Source: an uncultured Eubacteriales bacterium (GTDB lineage Bacteria; Bacillota; Clostridia; Oscillospirales; Acutalibacteraceae). From it: DNA of 64,000 bases. The notes beneath the pieces are model-generated. The model worked only from the letters and a program-made list of their open reading frames with translations, ran no database searches and was not told the DNA's origin. The stretch lies in contig CAKSQZ010000003.1 of assembly GCA_934486895.1 (NCBI GenBank), positions 1 through 64,000 on the forward strand. Reading direction: 5' to 3'. A program made the position numbers and the translations under genes. The stretch's first letter is position 1, and each line of letters starts with the position of its first letter. Shown in pieces: positions 6,553 to 15,953 of this stretch.

Positions 6553-7548
6553 ATGCCGAGAAGCAGCTTTCAAAAGCAAAAGCTCTTATATCTTTATAAA
6601 TTTCTGCTCGAAAACACCGACAGCGAGCATCATGTTACGATAGGTGATATGATAGAATATCTCGATTCGCAGGGAATAAACGCCGAGCGCAAAAGTCTTT
6701 ACGATGATGTTGAAGTTTTAAAAGCCTTCGGTGCGGACATTGAGAAATCGGAAAATTCGAGAGAATACTATCTTTTATCGCGGAGATTTGATCTGCCCGA
6801 GCTTAAGCTCCTTGTCGATCTTGTGCAATCATCGAAGTTTCTGAGCAGCGAGAGATCGCTTCAGCTTATCAAAAAGCTTGAAACGCTCTGCTCTAAGTAT
6901 GACGCATCGGCTTTGCAGGCTCATGTGAATGTTCAAAACGGGGTAAAAAATCCGAGTGAATACAATGTTTACTACAATGTCGATACTATCTACAACGCTA
7001 TACTTAACGACGAGAAGATAAAATTTTTATATTTTAAATACGACCCTTCAAAGAAAAAGGTCTATCGCCGCGAGGGCAGATCACATATGGTCAGCCCCGT
7101 GCGTCTCAAATGGGACGACGAGAACTACTATCTTATATGCCTCGACTGCGAGAGCGGCGGGATCAGGCACTACCGTGTGGACAGAATGGAGAGCATCAGC
7201 TACACAGGCGAAAAGCGCGATCCTCTTTCAAAGCAGGATGAGGATAAAATTAAAAAATATGAATCCGGCGTTTTCTCGATGTTCGGCGGCGATTTTGAGA
7301 AGGTCAAGCTTGTTTTTGATAACGAACTCGCGGGAGTTGCTATCGACAGGTTCGGAAGCGATGTTATTTTGATGAACAACGGTGACGGCAGCTTCACTGT
7401 CAGTTGCGATATTGCGGTTTCCGGACAGTTTTTCGGCTGGCTTACGGGACTCGGAGGAAAGGCGAGGATAGTATCGCCGGATTCGACTAAAAAGGCATAC
7501 CGCGAATATTTAGAAAAATGCATTGAAAGCTGCGAGGAGGACAACTGA
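6553..7548 (+). CDS. WYL-domain transcriptional regulator
   Basis: 331 residues from the ATG at 6553, which has cggaggg 8 bp upstream; the reading frame is open further left but overlaps the promoter. It has an N-terminal winged-helix HTH (about 1-70, IGDMIEYLDSQGINAERKSLYDD), a central WYL domain (about 135-225, with HMVSPVRLKWDDENYYLICLD) and a C-terminal WCX-like extension. WYL domains sense ligands, often nucleic acids or nucleotides. It ends one base into the GH13 gene, so it is probably cotranscribed with it. Its targets are unknown. Confidence 0.85.
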   Translation: MPRSSFQKQKLLYLYKFLLENTDSEHHVTIGDMIEYLDSQGINAERKSLYDDVEVLKAFGADIEKSENSREYYLLSRRFDLPELKLLVDLVQSSKFLSSERSLQLIKKLETLCSKYDASALQAHVNVQNGVKNPSEYNVYYNVDTIYNAILNDEKIKFLYFKYDPSKKKVYRREGRSHMVSPVRLKWDDENYYLICLDCESGGIRHYRVDRMESISYTGEKRDPLSKQDEDKIKKYESGVFSMFGGDFEKVKLVFDNELAGVAIDRFGSDVILMNNGDGSFTVSCDIAVSGQFFGWLTGLGGKARIVSPDSTKKAYREYLEKCIESCEEDN

Positions 7549-9413
7549 TGTATTACAGTTCAAGGGATAAAAACTGCAAATCCGTTTTCGGTGCTCTCCA
7601 AACCGATCAAAAGTGCATTTTGAATGTTTATGCCGCCGAGTTTGACGAATGCTTTTTAATTCTGCGGCATGACGGCGGCGACAAAGTCTACTACCGTATG
7701 CCGAAGCTTGATCGTGAGAAGTATTCGATCGAGCTGACATTCGATAAAACGGGGCTTTATTTTTATCATTTTCTGCTTAAAAGAGGCAGTTATCAGCAGT
7801 TTTTCTATCGTCAGCCCGATCAGTCGGCAGGCTCGCTTTACGAGCGTCAGTGGCAGATAACTGTTTTTGATAAGCGGTTTGAAACGCCGAGAGAGATGGT
7901 CGGCGGCATTATGTATCAGATATTCCCCGATCGCTTTTTCATGGGCGGAGAGTGGAAACAGGGCTTTGATGATCGTTTTCACGCCGAGTGGGGCGATGAA
8001 CCGAGCTTTGCTCCGACGGAAGATCCGAGAGCCGGCGGAAGAGTTATCAACAATGATTATTTCGGCGGCGATCTCAAGGGCATTGAGCTTAAACTGCCGT
8101 ATTTAAGCGAACTCGGTGTTACCGATATTTATCTCAATCCGATCTTTGAGGCTCATTCAAATCACCGCTACAACACGGCAAACTACATGAAGATCGACCC
8201 GACTCTCGGCAACAAGGACGATTTTGTGTCGCTTTGCAACGAGGCGCACAAGCTCGGTATGCGAATCATTTTGGACGGCGTTTTCTCCCACACGGGGTCG
8301 GACAGTATTTACTTCAACAAGGAAGGCAGATACGAAAGCTCGGGCGCATACAATTCAAAGGACTCGAAATATTACAGCTGGTATAATTTCAAAAGCTGGC
8401 CGGACGACTATGATTCATGGTGGGGCTTTAAAACCCTGCCCGAGACAAAAGAGGACGATGAAGGCTTCAGCGAGTTCATAACCGGCGAAAACGGCGTTAT
8501 CGATTACTGGCTGAAGCTCGGTGCGGACGGTATCCGCCTTGATGTAGCGGACGAATTGCCCGACAGCTTTATCAAAAAAATACGCACCGCAGTCAAGCGC
8601 GCAAAGCCTGACGGCGTTTTATACGGCGAGGTCTGGGAGGACGCTTCAAACAAGGAAAGCTACCGCGTGAGAAGAGAGTATCTTTTAGGTCATGAGCTGG
8701 ACAGCGTTATGAACTATCCGTTCCGCAATTCGATAATCTCGTTTGTCCGCAGGGAGTCAGACGGACGTGCGTTTATGAACGGCATTATGGATATTTTGGA
8801 GAATTATCCGAAGCCGTCTGTCGATGTTCTGATGAACCTGCTCGGCACGCATGACACCGAGCGTATTCTCACAGCGCTGGCAAACGAGCCTGCGGGCAAC
8901 AGAGGCCGCGACTGGCAGCACGGCAGAAAACTCGGGGAAGTATATCGTATGACCGGACTTCAGATGTTAAAGCTCGCAACACTGCTTCAATTCACACTGC
9001 CCGGTATTCCCTGCGTTTACTACGGCGATGAGATCATGATGGAGGGCTACCGCGATCCGTTTAACCGCGGCTGCTTTGAGTGGGACAGGCTTGAGGACGG
9101 ATCGATCTCGCTCGACTGGTTTATGCTGCTCGGCGAACTGAGAAAGCAGTCGCCGTCCTTGTGCGGCGGAAGCTTTTTGCCTGTGCAGGCTGAGAACGAT
9201 TTTGTCACATTCCTGAGAATAAAGGATGGTCATGAGCTGTTTGTGGCTGTAAATCCGTCGTTCAGAGATACGTCTGTCTGGCTGCTCCCGGGCTGGCAGA
9301 ACGATGAAGTTGTTATAGGCACACCGCCCGAAAACGGTGTTTTACCGCTGCCTGCGATGAGCTGTGCGGTGCTTAGAAGAACGCCTAAACCAAAGGAAGA
9401 TCATTTAGACTGA
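7548..9413 (+). CDS. GH13 alpha-glucan hydrolase (neopullulanase-like)
   Basis: 621 residues. An N-terminal beta-sandwich of about 110 residues (CBM34-like) precedes the (beta/alpha)8 barrel. GH13 conserved regions are visible: DGVFSHTG near 243, IRLDVADE near 328 with the nucleophile Asp, GEVWED near 358 with the acid/base Glu, and GTHDTERIL near 432. There is no signal peptide, so it should act in the cytoplasm on maltodextrins or pullulan-type oligosaccharides. It overlaps the regulator stop and is followed by the HD-domain gene after a strong ribosome-binding site. Confidence 0.92.
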   Translation: MYYSSRDKNCKSVFGALQTDQKCILNVYAAEFDECFLILRHDGGDKVYYRMPKLDREKYSIELTFDKTGLYFYHFLLKRGSYQQFFYRQPDQSAGSLYERQWQITVFDKRFETPREMVGGIMYQIFPDRFFMGGEWKQGFDDRFHAEWGDEPSFAPTEDPRAGGRVINNDYFGGDLKGIELKLPYLSELGVTDIYLNPIFEAHSNHRYNTANYMKIDPTLGNKDDFVSLCNEAHKLGMRIILDGVFSHTGSDSIYFNKEGRYESSGAYNSKDSKYYSWYNFKSWPDDYDSWWGFKTLPETKEDDEGFSEFITGENGVIDYWLKLGADGIRLDVADELPDSFIKKIRTAVKRAKPDGVLYGEVWEDASNKESYRVRREYLLGHELDSVMNYPFRNSIISFVRRESDGRAFMNGIMDILENYPKPSVDVLMNLLGTHDTERILTALANEPAGNRGRDWQHGRKLGEVYRMTGLQMLKLATLLQFTLPGIPCVYYGDEIMMEGYRDPFNRGCFEWDRLEDGSISLDWFMLLGELRKQSPSLCGGSFLPVQAENDFVTFLRIKDGHELFVAVNPSFRDTSVWLLPGWQNDEVVIGTPPENGVLPLPAMSCAVLRRTPKPKEDHLD

Positions 9414-9422
9414 GAAAGGAGG
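9414..9422 (+). promoter_or_regulatory. Ribosome-binding site fixing an AUC start
   Basis: gaaaggagg ends 8 bases before the ATC at 9431. No ATG, GTG or TTG lies in frame between here and 9650. The site therefore points to a non-canonical initiation codon. Confidence 0.6.
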
Positions 9423-9430
9423 CTGCCGTT

Positions 9431-9979
9431 ATCAAAAAGACAAAAAGAGCAAAGCAGGATCTTAAATTTTTCAAACTGCTTGAGAAAATATCGAAGAATT
9501 CGCGCTTTGCCGAAGAGGAAGCGTTTATTCAGCACGGAAACACCTCCTGCCTTACTCACAGCATAGCGGTAGCTTATTATTCGCACAGGATAGCGTGCAG
9601 GCTCGGCTTTTCAAAGCAAAGTACCGAAAACCTTATCAGGGGTGCTCTTTTGCACGACTACTTTTTATACGATTGGCATTTGCCGAACGAATCGGTAAAG
9701 CTGCACGGATTCAGGCACCCTGCCATAGCGCTGAGAAACGCAAAGACGGTGTTTGAGCTGAATCGGGTCGAGCAGAATATCATAGAGCGGCATATGTTTC
9801 CGCTGACGCTTCATCCGCCGAGATTCAAGGAAGCATACACAGTCTGCCTTGTTGATAAAGTCTGCTCGCTTTATGAAGTGTTTTCACGGCGGGCATACAG
9901 AAAAAACAAGCTGATCATCGCTTTGGAAGAGCACGCTAAAAGGTGTTCAAAAAAGTCTGACAGCGACAAAAAAGATTGA
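9431..9979 (+). CDS. HD-domain phosphohydrolase, probable AUC start
   Basis: About 182 residues. The HD signature is complete only if the upstream part is included: HGNTSCLTHSIAVAYY near 37-52, HD at 75-76 and a later IIERHMFP segment. The first ordinary start (TTG at 9650) would cut the protein in the middle of the metal site. The frame upstream shows normal codon use, and a strong ribosome-binding site (9414-9422) lies 8 bases before ATC AAA AAG at 9431. I infer initiation at AUC, giving MKKTKRAKQDL. HD proteins are metal-dependent phosphatases or phosphodiesterases; the substrate is unknown. Confidence 0.75.
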   Translation: MKKTKRAKQDLKFFKLLEKISKNSRFAEEEAFIQHGNTSCLTHSIAVAYYSHRIACRLGFSKQSTENLIRGALLHDYFLYDWHLPNESVKLHGFRHPAIALRNAKTVFELNRVEQNIIERHMFPLTLHPPRFKEAYTVCLVDKVCSLYEVFSRRAYRKNKLIIALEEHAKRCSKKSDSDKKD

Positions 9980-10006
9980 CTTTTAACAGTCGGAACGGAG
10001 AAGAAT

Positions 10007-10918
10007 ATGTCGGTGCTTTCGGTTGAAATATGCAATGTTAAATTCAAAAACCCCGTTATTGCGGCAAGCGGAGCTTACGGCTTCGGCAGAGAGTATGACG
10101 AGGCTTATGATATAAGTCTGCTCGGCGGCATTTGCTGCAAGGGTACGACGCTCGAGAAAAAGGACGGTAATCCGCCTCCGAGAATTGCGGAGACACCTTC
10201 GGGTATGATAAACTCGGTCGGTCTGCAAAATCCCGGTGTGCGGCATTTTATCGATATTGATCTGCCGTTCCTGATGAAAAAGGATATAGTTGTGATCCCG
10301 AATATCGCAGGAGCGAGCGAGCAGGACTATTGCGAAATGGCCCGCATACTCGATGATACTCCCGTTCACATGATTGAAATGAATATCTCCTGCCCGAATG
10401 TAAAATGCGGAGGTGCGGCTTTCGGCACAAACGCCGACACAGTCGAAAGGATCACAAAGGCTGTTCGGGAGAACACAAAAAAGCCGTTGATTGTGAAATT
10501 GTCGCCGAATGTGACCGACATCGGCGAAATAGCCGCGGCAGCTGAATCCGGAGGTGCTGACGCGCTTTCGCTTATCAACACGATAACAGGCATGAGAATA
10601 GACATTCATTCGCGCCGACCGATCCTGAAAAACAACACGGGCGGTCTTTCCGGTCCCGCGGTGTTCCCTGTTGCGGTGAGAATGGTGAATCAGGCGTATA
10701 ACCGTGTGAAGATACCGATAATCGGAATCGGCGGTATTGCGAGCGGCGAGGACGCTGTTGAGATGATGCTTGCGGGCGCGAGCGCCGTGCAGGTTGGCGG
10801 AGCGATGTTCCGCGATCCTTATGCACCGCTCAAGATAATAAAGGGCATTGAGGAGTTCTGCGAGAATAACGGCGTTCGGTCGGTAGGCGAACTCACAGGA
10901 GGAGTGAAACTTTGGTAA
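10007..10918 (+). CDS. pyrD: Dihydroorotate dehydrogenase, catalytic subunit
   Basis: 303 residues, class 1B type. KNPVIAASGAYGFG begins the FMN barrel; NISCPNVKCGG (near 125-135) carries the catalytic Cys of the 1B enzymes. IGIGGIASGEDAVEMMLAGASAVQVGGAMF is the C-terminal phosphate-binding region. It oxidises dihydroorotate to orotate in pyrimidine synthesis. The 1B enzyme normally needs the PyrK electron-transfer subunit, which is not adjacent here. It is followed after one base by ruvX. Confidence 0.93.
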   Translation: MSVLSVEICNVKFKNPVIAASGAYGFGREYDEAYDISLLGGICCKGTTLEKKDGNPPPRIAETPSGMINSVGLQNPGVRHFIDIDLPFLMKKDIVVIPNIAGASEQDYCEMARILDDTPVHMIEMNISCPNVKCGGAAFGTNADTVERITKAVRENTKKPLIVKLSPNVTDIGEIAAAAESGGADALSLINTITGMRIDIHSRRPILKNNTGGLSGPAVFPVAVRMVNQAYNRVKIPIIGIGGIASGEDAVEMMLAGASAVQVGGAMFRDPYAPLKIIKGIEEFCENNGVRSVGELTGGVKLW

Positions 10919-10919
10919 T

Positions 10920-11327
10920 ATGAAAATGATCGGAGTTGATCTCGGACTTGCAAGAACAGGTATTTCCGAGTGCGATGCGCTCGGTATGCTCGCATCGCCG
11001 AAAGAAGTGATACACGAGCGGCACGAATCCGAGCTTGTTGAAAAGATAGTCGCGGCGGCAAAAGCGGCGGGCGCAGAAAGGATCGTTGTCGGACTGCCGC
11101 TGAATATGGACGGCTCAAAAGGCGAGCGCGCGCTAGAATGCGAGCGTATTGCCGCGATCATCGGAGAAAAAAGCGGGATCGATACTGTTTTGTGGGACGA
11201 ACGCTGTACAACGGTGATGTCGCACAATGCGCTGAATGTCACGAACACGAGAGGTAAAAAACGTAAAGCCGTGGTGGACGCCGTGGCGGCGGTTATGATA
11301 CTTCAAAGCTATATCGACAGCCTTTGA
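10920..11327 (+). CDS. ruvX: YqgF/RuvX-family pre-16S rRNA nuclease or resolvase
   Basis: 135 residues, normal length. RNase H fold with MIGVDLGLARTGIS at the N-terminus, the LPLNMDGSKG segment near 60 and DERCTTVMSHNAL near 100. The family matures the 5' end of 16S rRNA and is also called a putative Holliday junction resolvase. Confidence 0.93.
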   Translation: MKMIGVDLGLARTGISECDALGMLASPKEVIHERHESELVEKIVAAAKAAGAERIVVGLPLNMDGSKGERALECERIAAIIGEKSGIDTVLWDERCTTVMSHNALNVTNTRGKKRKAVVDAVAAVMILQSYIDSL

Positions 11328-11342
11328 TCGAAAGGAAGAATA

Positions 11343-12122
11343 ATGAGAATACTTTGCATCGGCGATGTCTGCGGTTCAAACGGCTGCGACGCTTTGCGGA
11401 CTATCCTGCCGAAACTGAAAAGAGATAAAAACATTGATCTTACCATTGTGAACGGTGAGAACTCGCACGATAAAAACGGAATTGTCCTAAAGAGCTGCGA
11501 GCATATTTTCACAAGCGGAGCGGACATTATCACGACCGGCAACCATGTTTTCAGGCGAAAAGAGTTTTATGATGTGCTGGATACAAACGATTATGTTATC
11601 CGCCCTGCGAACTATACTTCAAAAGCGCACGGCAAAGGCGTTTGCGTTTACGACATGGGCAGGCTCTCGGTGGGAGTTATAAACCTGCTCGGATTTTTGT
11701 ATGTCGGTGCTCCGATAAATCCGTTTTTGGTGGTCGATGAGCTGGTTCAAGAGCTTCAAAATGACGGAATTCGTATCATAATAGTCGATCTCCATGCGGA
11801 GGCGACTTCGGAAAAACGGGCTATGGGTTATTATCTCGACGGGCGGATCTCGGCGTTGTTCGGAACGCACACTCATGTGCAGACTTCCGACGCGCAGATA
11901 CTGCCGAAAGGCACGGGGTATATCACCGATGTCGGGATGACGGGCGCTAAAAACTCGGTGCTCGGAATCGCACCCGAAACAGCGATCGCCAAGATGAAGG
12001 ATATGCTTCCCGCCCCATTTGAATTTACAGGCGGGGAAAGCATACTCGGCGGCGTTGTTTTCGATATAGACGAAAAAACAGGTCTTTGCACAAAGACCGA
12101 AACAATTTGTGAATATTGCTGA
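11343..12122 (+). CDS. ymdB: YmdB-family metallophosphoesterase
   Basis: 259 residues, full length. Metal-binding motifs: GDVCG at 7-11, NGEN near 38, TGNHVF near 67, DLHAEATSEK near 150 and GTHTHVQT near 175-182. The Bacillus homologue is a cyclic-nucleotide phosphodiesterase affecting biofilm and motility choice. It lies 15 bp after ruvX in a run of plus-strand genes. Confidence 0.93.
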   Translation: MRILCIGDVCGSNGCDALRTILPKLKRDKNIDLTIVNGENSHDKNGIVLKSCEHIFTSGADIITTGNHVFRRKEFYDVLDTNDYVIRPANYTSKAHGKGVCVYDMGRLSVGVINLLGFLYVGAPINPFLVVDELVQELQNDGIRIIIVDLHAEATSEKRAMGYYLDGRISALFGTHTHVQTSDAQILPKGTGYITDVGMTGAKNSVLGIAPETAIAKMKDMLPAPFEFTGGESILGGVVFDIDEKTGLCTKTETICEYC

Positions 12123-12136
12123 AAGGCGGTTTTTAT

Positions 12137-13774
12137 ATGGAATACAATAAGGATATTGCAGTTGATCAGATAGGCTATGAGGCGCTTTCATCGAAGATTG
12201 CCGTGGCTAAGGATATCGGCGGAGAGTTTCGCATTGTTAATGACGAAAACGGCGAGACGGTATTTTCGGGCAGAGCGGACAAGCCTGTGTTCGATTCGAC
12301 CAACAATATAAATGTTTATCGCTATGATTTCAGCGAGCTTAAAGACTGCGGAAAATATCATATCGAAAACAAAAACGGCTCCTCTTATCCGTTTGTTATC
12401 GGAAAAAATATTTACAAAGACGCTTTCAGAGCGACAATAAAGGCGCTTTATTTTCAGCGCTGCGGCACCGCGCTCGAAGAAAAGTATGCCGGCAAATACA
12501 CTCATGCGGCGTGCCATCTGCAAAAGAGTGCAAAGATAGCGCCGGACTGCGAACGCCGGATAGATGATGTGACGGGCGGCTGGCATGACGCAGGCGATTT
12601 CGGCAGATATATCACGCCGGCAAATCAGTGTATTCATAATCTTTGCTATATATATGAGCTTTTCGACAATGCAAAGGTGCTCGGGCTGAATATCCCCGAA
12701 AGCGGCAACGGTGTCCCCGATATTCTGAATGAAGCACGCTGGGAGATCGAATGGATGCTTAAAATGCAGGATCCTAACGGCGGTGTGCATCACAAGCTCT
12801 GTGCCACAAAAATGCCTGAGATCATAATGCCCGAAAACGATGAAAGCGAGATCTTTGTTTCTCCTATTTCGCTTCAAGCGACGGCAGGTTTTGCCGCGGC
12901 TATGACTGCGGCGGCGAGAGTTTGGCAAAAATTTGACCGCGCTTTTTCCGACAGACTTATCGGAGCGGCGCTCAGAGCGTATTCATTCGCTAAGCAAAAC
13001 CGCGATGTTATCCCTGTTTACTATGTCGAAACACCTCCCTGCGGCGGCGGTACATACGGCGACAGCTGCACCGACGATGAGCTTTATTGGGCGGCGGCGG
13101 AACTGTTCAGATTCACAGGCGACAGGCAATATGAAAACGATTTTAAAGAGCTTTATAAAAAGGATTTTTCAAAGACTGCGGCAGGCGCATACAATCAGGG
13201 CGGCTATGGCTCACTGTGCTATTGCCTTTGCGAAAACGCCGATGAAAAGATGCGCGCTCAGGCGCTTGCGGACATAGTTGAAGAAGCGGACAAACGCCTT
13301 TCGGTGTTTAACGACAACGCATATTCGGTTGCTATGAAGGGTGCCGCGGAAAATCAGGAATCCGATTATTATTGGGGCTCGAATGCAGGGCTTACAAACG
13401 CTCTTTTCAATATGATAGCGGCGGCGGTTCTTTTGAAAACTCATACATACGATGAATGTATCCGCGGAAGCATGGCTTATATCTTCGGCAGAAACATCAT
13501 TTCAAAATGCTATGTTTCGGGATTCGGCTCCGATCCGATGATGCATCCGCATCACCGCCCGATGGAAGCGGACGGTATCACCGAGCCTATCGAAGGCTTT
13601 GTTTCGGGCGGCCCGAACGACCGCGAGGGTCAGCGTCCGTGGGATGCGGACGGAAAGCCTTCTGCCGCATGCTATATCGATCATTTGTGGTCATACACTT
13701 CAAACGAAGTCGCGATCTACTGGAACACATCGGCGGCATTTGTTTTGGCATATCTTTGCGAGACAGACGGCTGA
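12137..13774 (+). CDS. GH9 glycoside hydrolase, intracellular
   Basis: 545 residues from the ATG at 12137 (aaaggcgg upstream). An N-terminal Ig-like domain (about 1-90, DQIGYEALSSKIAV) precedes the (alpha/alpha)6 barrel. The catalytic base region is GGWHDAGDFGRYITP, and the C-terminal acid region is SNEVAIYWNTSAAFVLAYL. There is no signal peptide or dockerin, so it should act inside the cell. Cytoplasmic GH9 enzymes are typically exo-glucosidases or glucosaminidases on imported oligosaccharides. With the intracellular GH13 nearby, this suggests use of imported glucans. Confidence 0.92.
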   Translation: MEYNKDIAVDQIGYEALSSKIAVAKDIGGEFRIVNDENGETVFSGRADKPVFDSTNNINVYRYDFSELKDCGKYHIENKNGSSYPFVIGKNIYKDAFRATIKALYFQRCGTALEEKYAGKYTHAACHLQKSAKIAPDCERRIDDVTGGWHDAGDFGRYITPANQCIHNLCYIYELFDNAKVLGLNIPESGNGVPDILNEARWEIEWMLKMQDPNGGVHHKLCATKMPEIIMPENDESEIFVSPISLQATAGFAAAMTAAARVWQKFDRAFSDRLIGAALRAYSFAKQNRDVIPVYYVETPPCGGGTYGDSCTDDELYWAAAELFRFTGDRQYENDFKELYKKDFSKTAAGAYNQGGYGSLCYCLCENADEKMRAQALADIVEEADKRLSVFNDNAYSVAMKGAAENQESDYYWGSNAGLTNALFNMIAAAVLLKTHTYDECIRGSMAYIFGRNIISKCYVSGFGSDPMMHPHHRPMEADGITEPIEGFVSGGPNDREGQRPWDADGKPSAACYIDHLWSYTSNEVAIYWNTSAAFVLAYLCETDG

Positions 13775-13775
13775 T

Positions 13776-14411
13776 ATGAAAAACTTTTTTAAAAAGATCG
13801 CGAACTTTTGGTACTACTACAAGTGGCACACGATAATCGGCATTTTTTCGGCGATAGTTATCGGCGTCTGCGTGTGGCAGGTCGTAAGCTCAGAGGACTA
13901 TGACTACACAGTTATGCTCTATACTTCGCGCAGTACGACCACCGCGCTGTCGCAGGCGCTTGAGAAAACGCTTTGCGAATACGGCGAGGATCTCGATAAC
14001 AACGGCAAAGTCAGTGTTCAGGTGCTCAATGTTTCATACAGCGACACCGACACCAACAAAAACTTCAAAAATTCGCAGGCGCAGGCTCTCAGAGGCGAGC
14101 TGCTAAGCGAACGGTGTTTTCTTGTTATAACCGACGATACGCGTTTCGAGCAGATAAAGAGCGAGGGTTATTTTGAAAAGCTCAAAGAGCTTTCGGATAA
14201 AGACGGCTACGCTTACACTGCGAACGACAAAACGCCGCTGGGCAAAAAGATAATCTCGGAATTTAAAAACATGGGCTATGAATACTACGGCGATGTTGAA
14301 AACGGGCTTAACCTCAGTCTGAGATACTCGGGCGACGACAAAAACACCGATGCGGCTACCCGCCGCGAACAACAAAAACAACTGCTTTTAAAGATTGCGG
14401 AGGATAAATAA
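13776..14411 (+). CDS. Membrane-anchored protein of unknown function
   Basis: 211 residues from the ATG at 13776, one base after the GH9 stop. A single membrane segment (about 18-38, IIGIFSAIVIGVCVWQVV) follows a basic, aromatic start, leaving about 170 residues outside. The rest is mixed alpha/beta with no motif I recognise. It overlaps comM by one base (TAATG). Confidence 0.72.
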   Translation: MKNFFKKIANFWYYYKWHTIIGIFSAIVIGVCVWQVVSSEDYDYTVMLYTSRSTTTALSQALEKTLCEYGEDLDNNGKVSVQVLNVSYSDTDTNKNFKNSQAQALRGELLSERCFLVITDDTRFEQIKSEGYFEKLKELSDKDGYAYTANDKTPLGKKIISEFKNMGYEYYGDVENGLNLSLRYSGDDKNTDAATRREQQKQLLLKIAEDK

Positions 14412-15937
14412 TGTTCTCAAAACTGCACAGTATGGGCGTTTGGGGAATCAGCGCATACACTGTTGAAGTGGAAACAAATCTCTCAGGCGGCCTGCCTGCT
14501 TTCGATGTGGTGGGACTGCCCGATATGTCGGTGCGCGAATCGCGCGACAGAGTGCGTTCTGCGATGAAAAACAGCGGGTATGACTTCCCTGTCAGCCGAA
14601 TAACAGTTAATCTCGCGCCTGCCGACATTAAAAAAGAAGGCTCGGTCTACGATCTTCCGATAATGCTCGGTATTATGCAGGCAAGCGGCATGATCGCGTC
14701 GGACTGCTCAGACGCTGTTTTTGCCGGTGAGCTTTCGCTTTCGGGCGAAGTCAGACCGATAAAAGGTCTGCTTTCGATGGCTATCGCCGCAAAGAAAAAC
14801 GGTTTTCGCAGAATGTTTGTTCCGGCACATATCGCGGCTCAGGCGGCGGTCGTCGGCGGAATCGATGTTTATCCTGTCGACAATGTCAATATGCTGATCG
14901 CTCATCTGAACGGCAAGGCGCAGATCGAAAAGGTCTGCGCGCCTGATGTTTCATTTGAAAATGTCGGCGGAGAATACCCCGATTTTGCCGATGTTGCAGG
15001 GCAGGCTTACGCAAAGCGTGCTCTTGAAGTCGCGGCGGCAGGCGGGCATAATGTTTTGCTGATAGGGCCTCCCGGCTCGGGCAAAAGCATGCTTGCTAAA
15101 AGACTGCCTTCTATTCTGCCCGATATGACATTTGAGGAAGCGATCGAAACAACATCCGTTTATTCGGTCGCGGGCGAACTGAAAAACGGCGAAACGCTTA
15201 TCAAGACCCGTCCGTTCCGCTCGCCGCATCACACGGTGTCGGCTGCGGCTTTATCGGGCGGCGGCACTGTTCCGTCGCCGGGCGAGATCTCGCTCGCGCA
15301 CAACGGAGTTTTGTTTTTGGACGAGCTGCCCGAATTTTCAAAATCGGCTATGGAAACACTGCGTCAGCCGCTTGAGGACGGCGTTGTGCATATCTCCCGT
15401 GTTTCGGGCACGCTTTCTTATCCGTGCAGCACCATGTTTGTCGCGGCGATGAACCCCTGCCCGTGCGGCTATTTCGGCCACCCGACTCGGCAGTGCGTTT
15501 GCAGTGAGAATGCGGTGTCAAGGTATTTAAACCGTGTTTCGGGGCCTATGCTCGACCGAATGGATCTTCATGTAGAGGTGCCGCCGGTCGAGTTTGATGA
15601 GCTTTCATCGGCTAAGCCATCCGAATGCTCGGCAGACATTCGCAAAAGAGTGAATGCTGCAAGAGAGATCCAGAAAAAGCGATATGCCGGAACAGGCGTT
15701 TCCTGCAACGCACGGCTCACAACTTCTATGCTGAAGGAATACTGCGTTTTGGAATCGGATGCAAAGGATTTTCTTAAAGCATCATTTGAGCGGCTTTCGA
15801 TGTCGGGCAGAGCCTACGACAGGATACTCAAGGTCGCAAGGACCATTGCCGATCTCGACAGCAGTGAAAAGATCGGGAAAACACATATAGCGCAGGCTGT
15901 GCGCTACCGCAGCCTTGACAGAAAGTATTGGCACTGA
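14411..15937 (+). CDS. comM: YifB/ComM-family Mg-chelatase-like AAA+ ATPase
   Basis: 508 residues, full length. An N-terminal Lon-like domain (about 1-165) is followed by an AAA+ core with Walker A GPPGSGKS near 219-226 and Walker B GVLFLDELPEF near 299. The C-terminal Mg-chelatase-type domain follows; PCPCGYFGHP carries the cysteines typical of the family. ComM is a helicase promoting branch migration during natural transformation in Gram-negatives; the role in Clostridia is less clear. Confidence 0.93.
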   Translation: MFSKLHSMGVWGISAYTVEVETNLSGGLPAFDVVGLPDMSVRESRDRVRSAMKNSGYDFPVSRITVNLAPADIKKEGSVYDLPIMLGIMQASGMIASDCSDAVFAGELSLSGEVRPIKGLLSMAIAAKKNGFRRMFVPAHIAAQAAVVGGIDVYPVDNVNMLIAHLNGKAQIEKVCAPDVSFENVGGEYPDFADVAGQAYAKRALEVAAAGGHNVLLIGPPGSGKSMLAKRLPSILPDMTFEEAIETTSVYSVAGELKNGETLIKTRPFRSPHHTVSAAALSGGGTVPSPGEISLAHNGVLFLDELPEFSKSAMETLRQPLEDGVVHISRVSGTLSYPCSTMFVAAMNPCPCGYFGHPTRQCVCSENAVSRYLNRVSGPMLDRMDLHVEVPPVEFDELSSAKPSECSADIRKRVNAAREIQKKRYAGTGVSCNARLTTSMLKEYCVLESDAKDFLKASFERLSMSGRAYDRILKVARTIADLDSSEKIGKTHIAQAVRYRSLDRKYWH

Positions 15938-15953
15938 TAAAGGAGACTTCTAA

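Noticed and set aside
9983..11248. A 421-codon minus-strand frame over pyrD and ruvX
   Set aside because: Both plus-strand genes have complete catalytic motifs. The antisense frame is Cys/His/Arg-rich without pattern.
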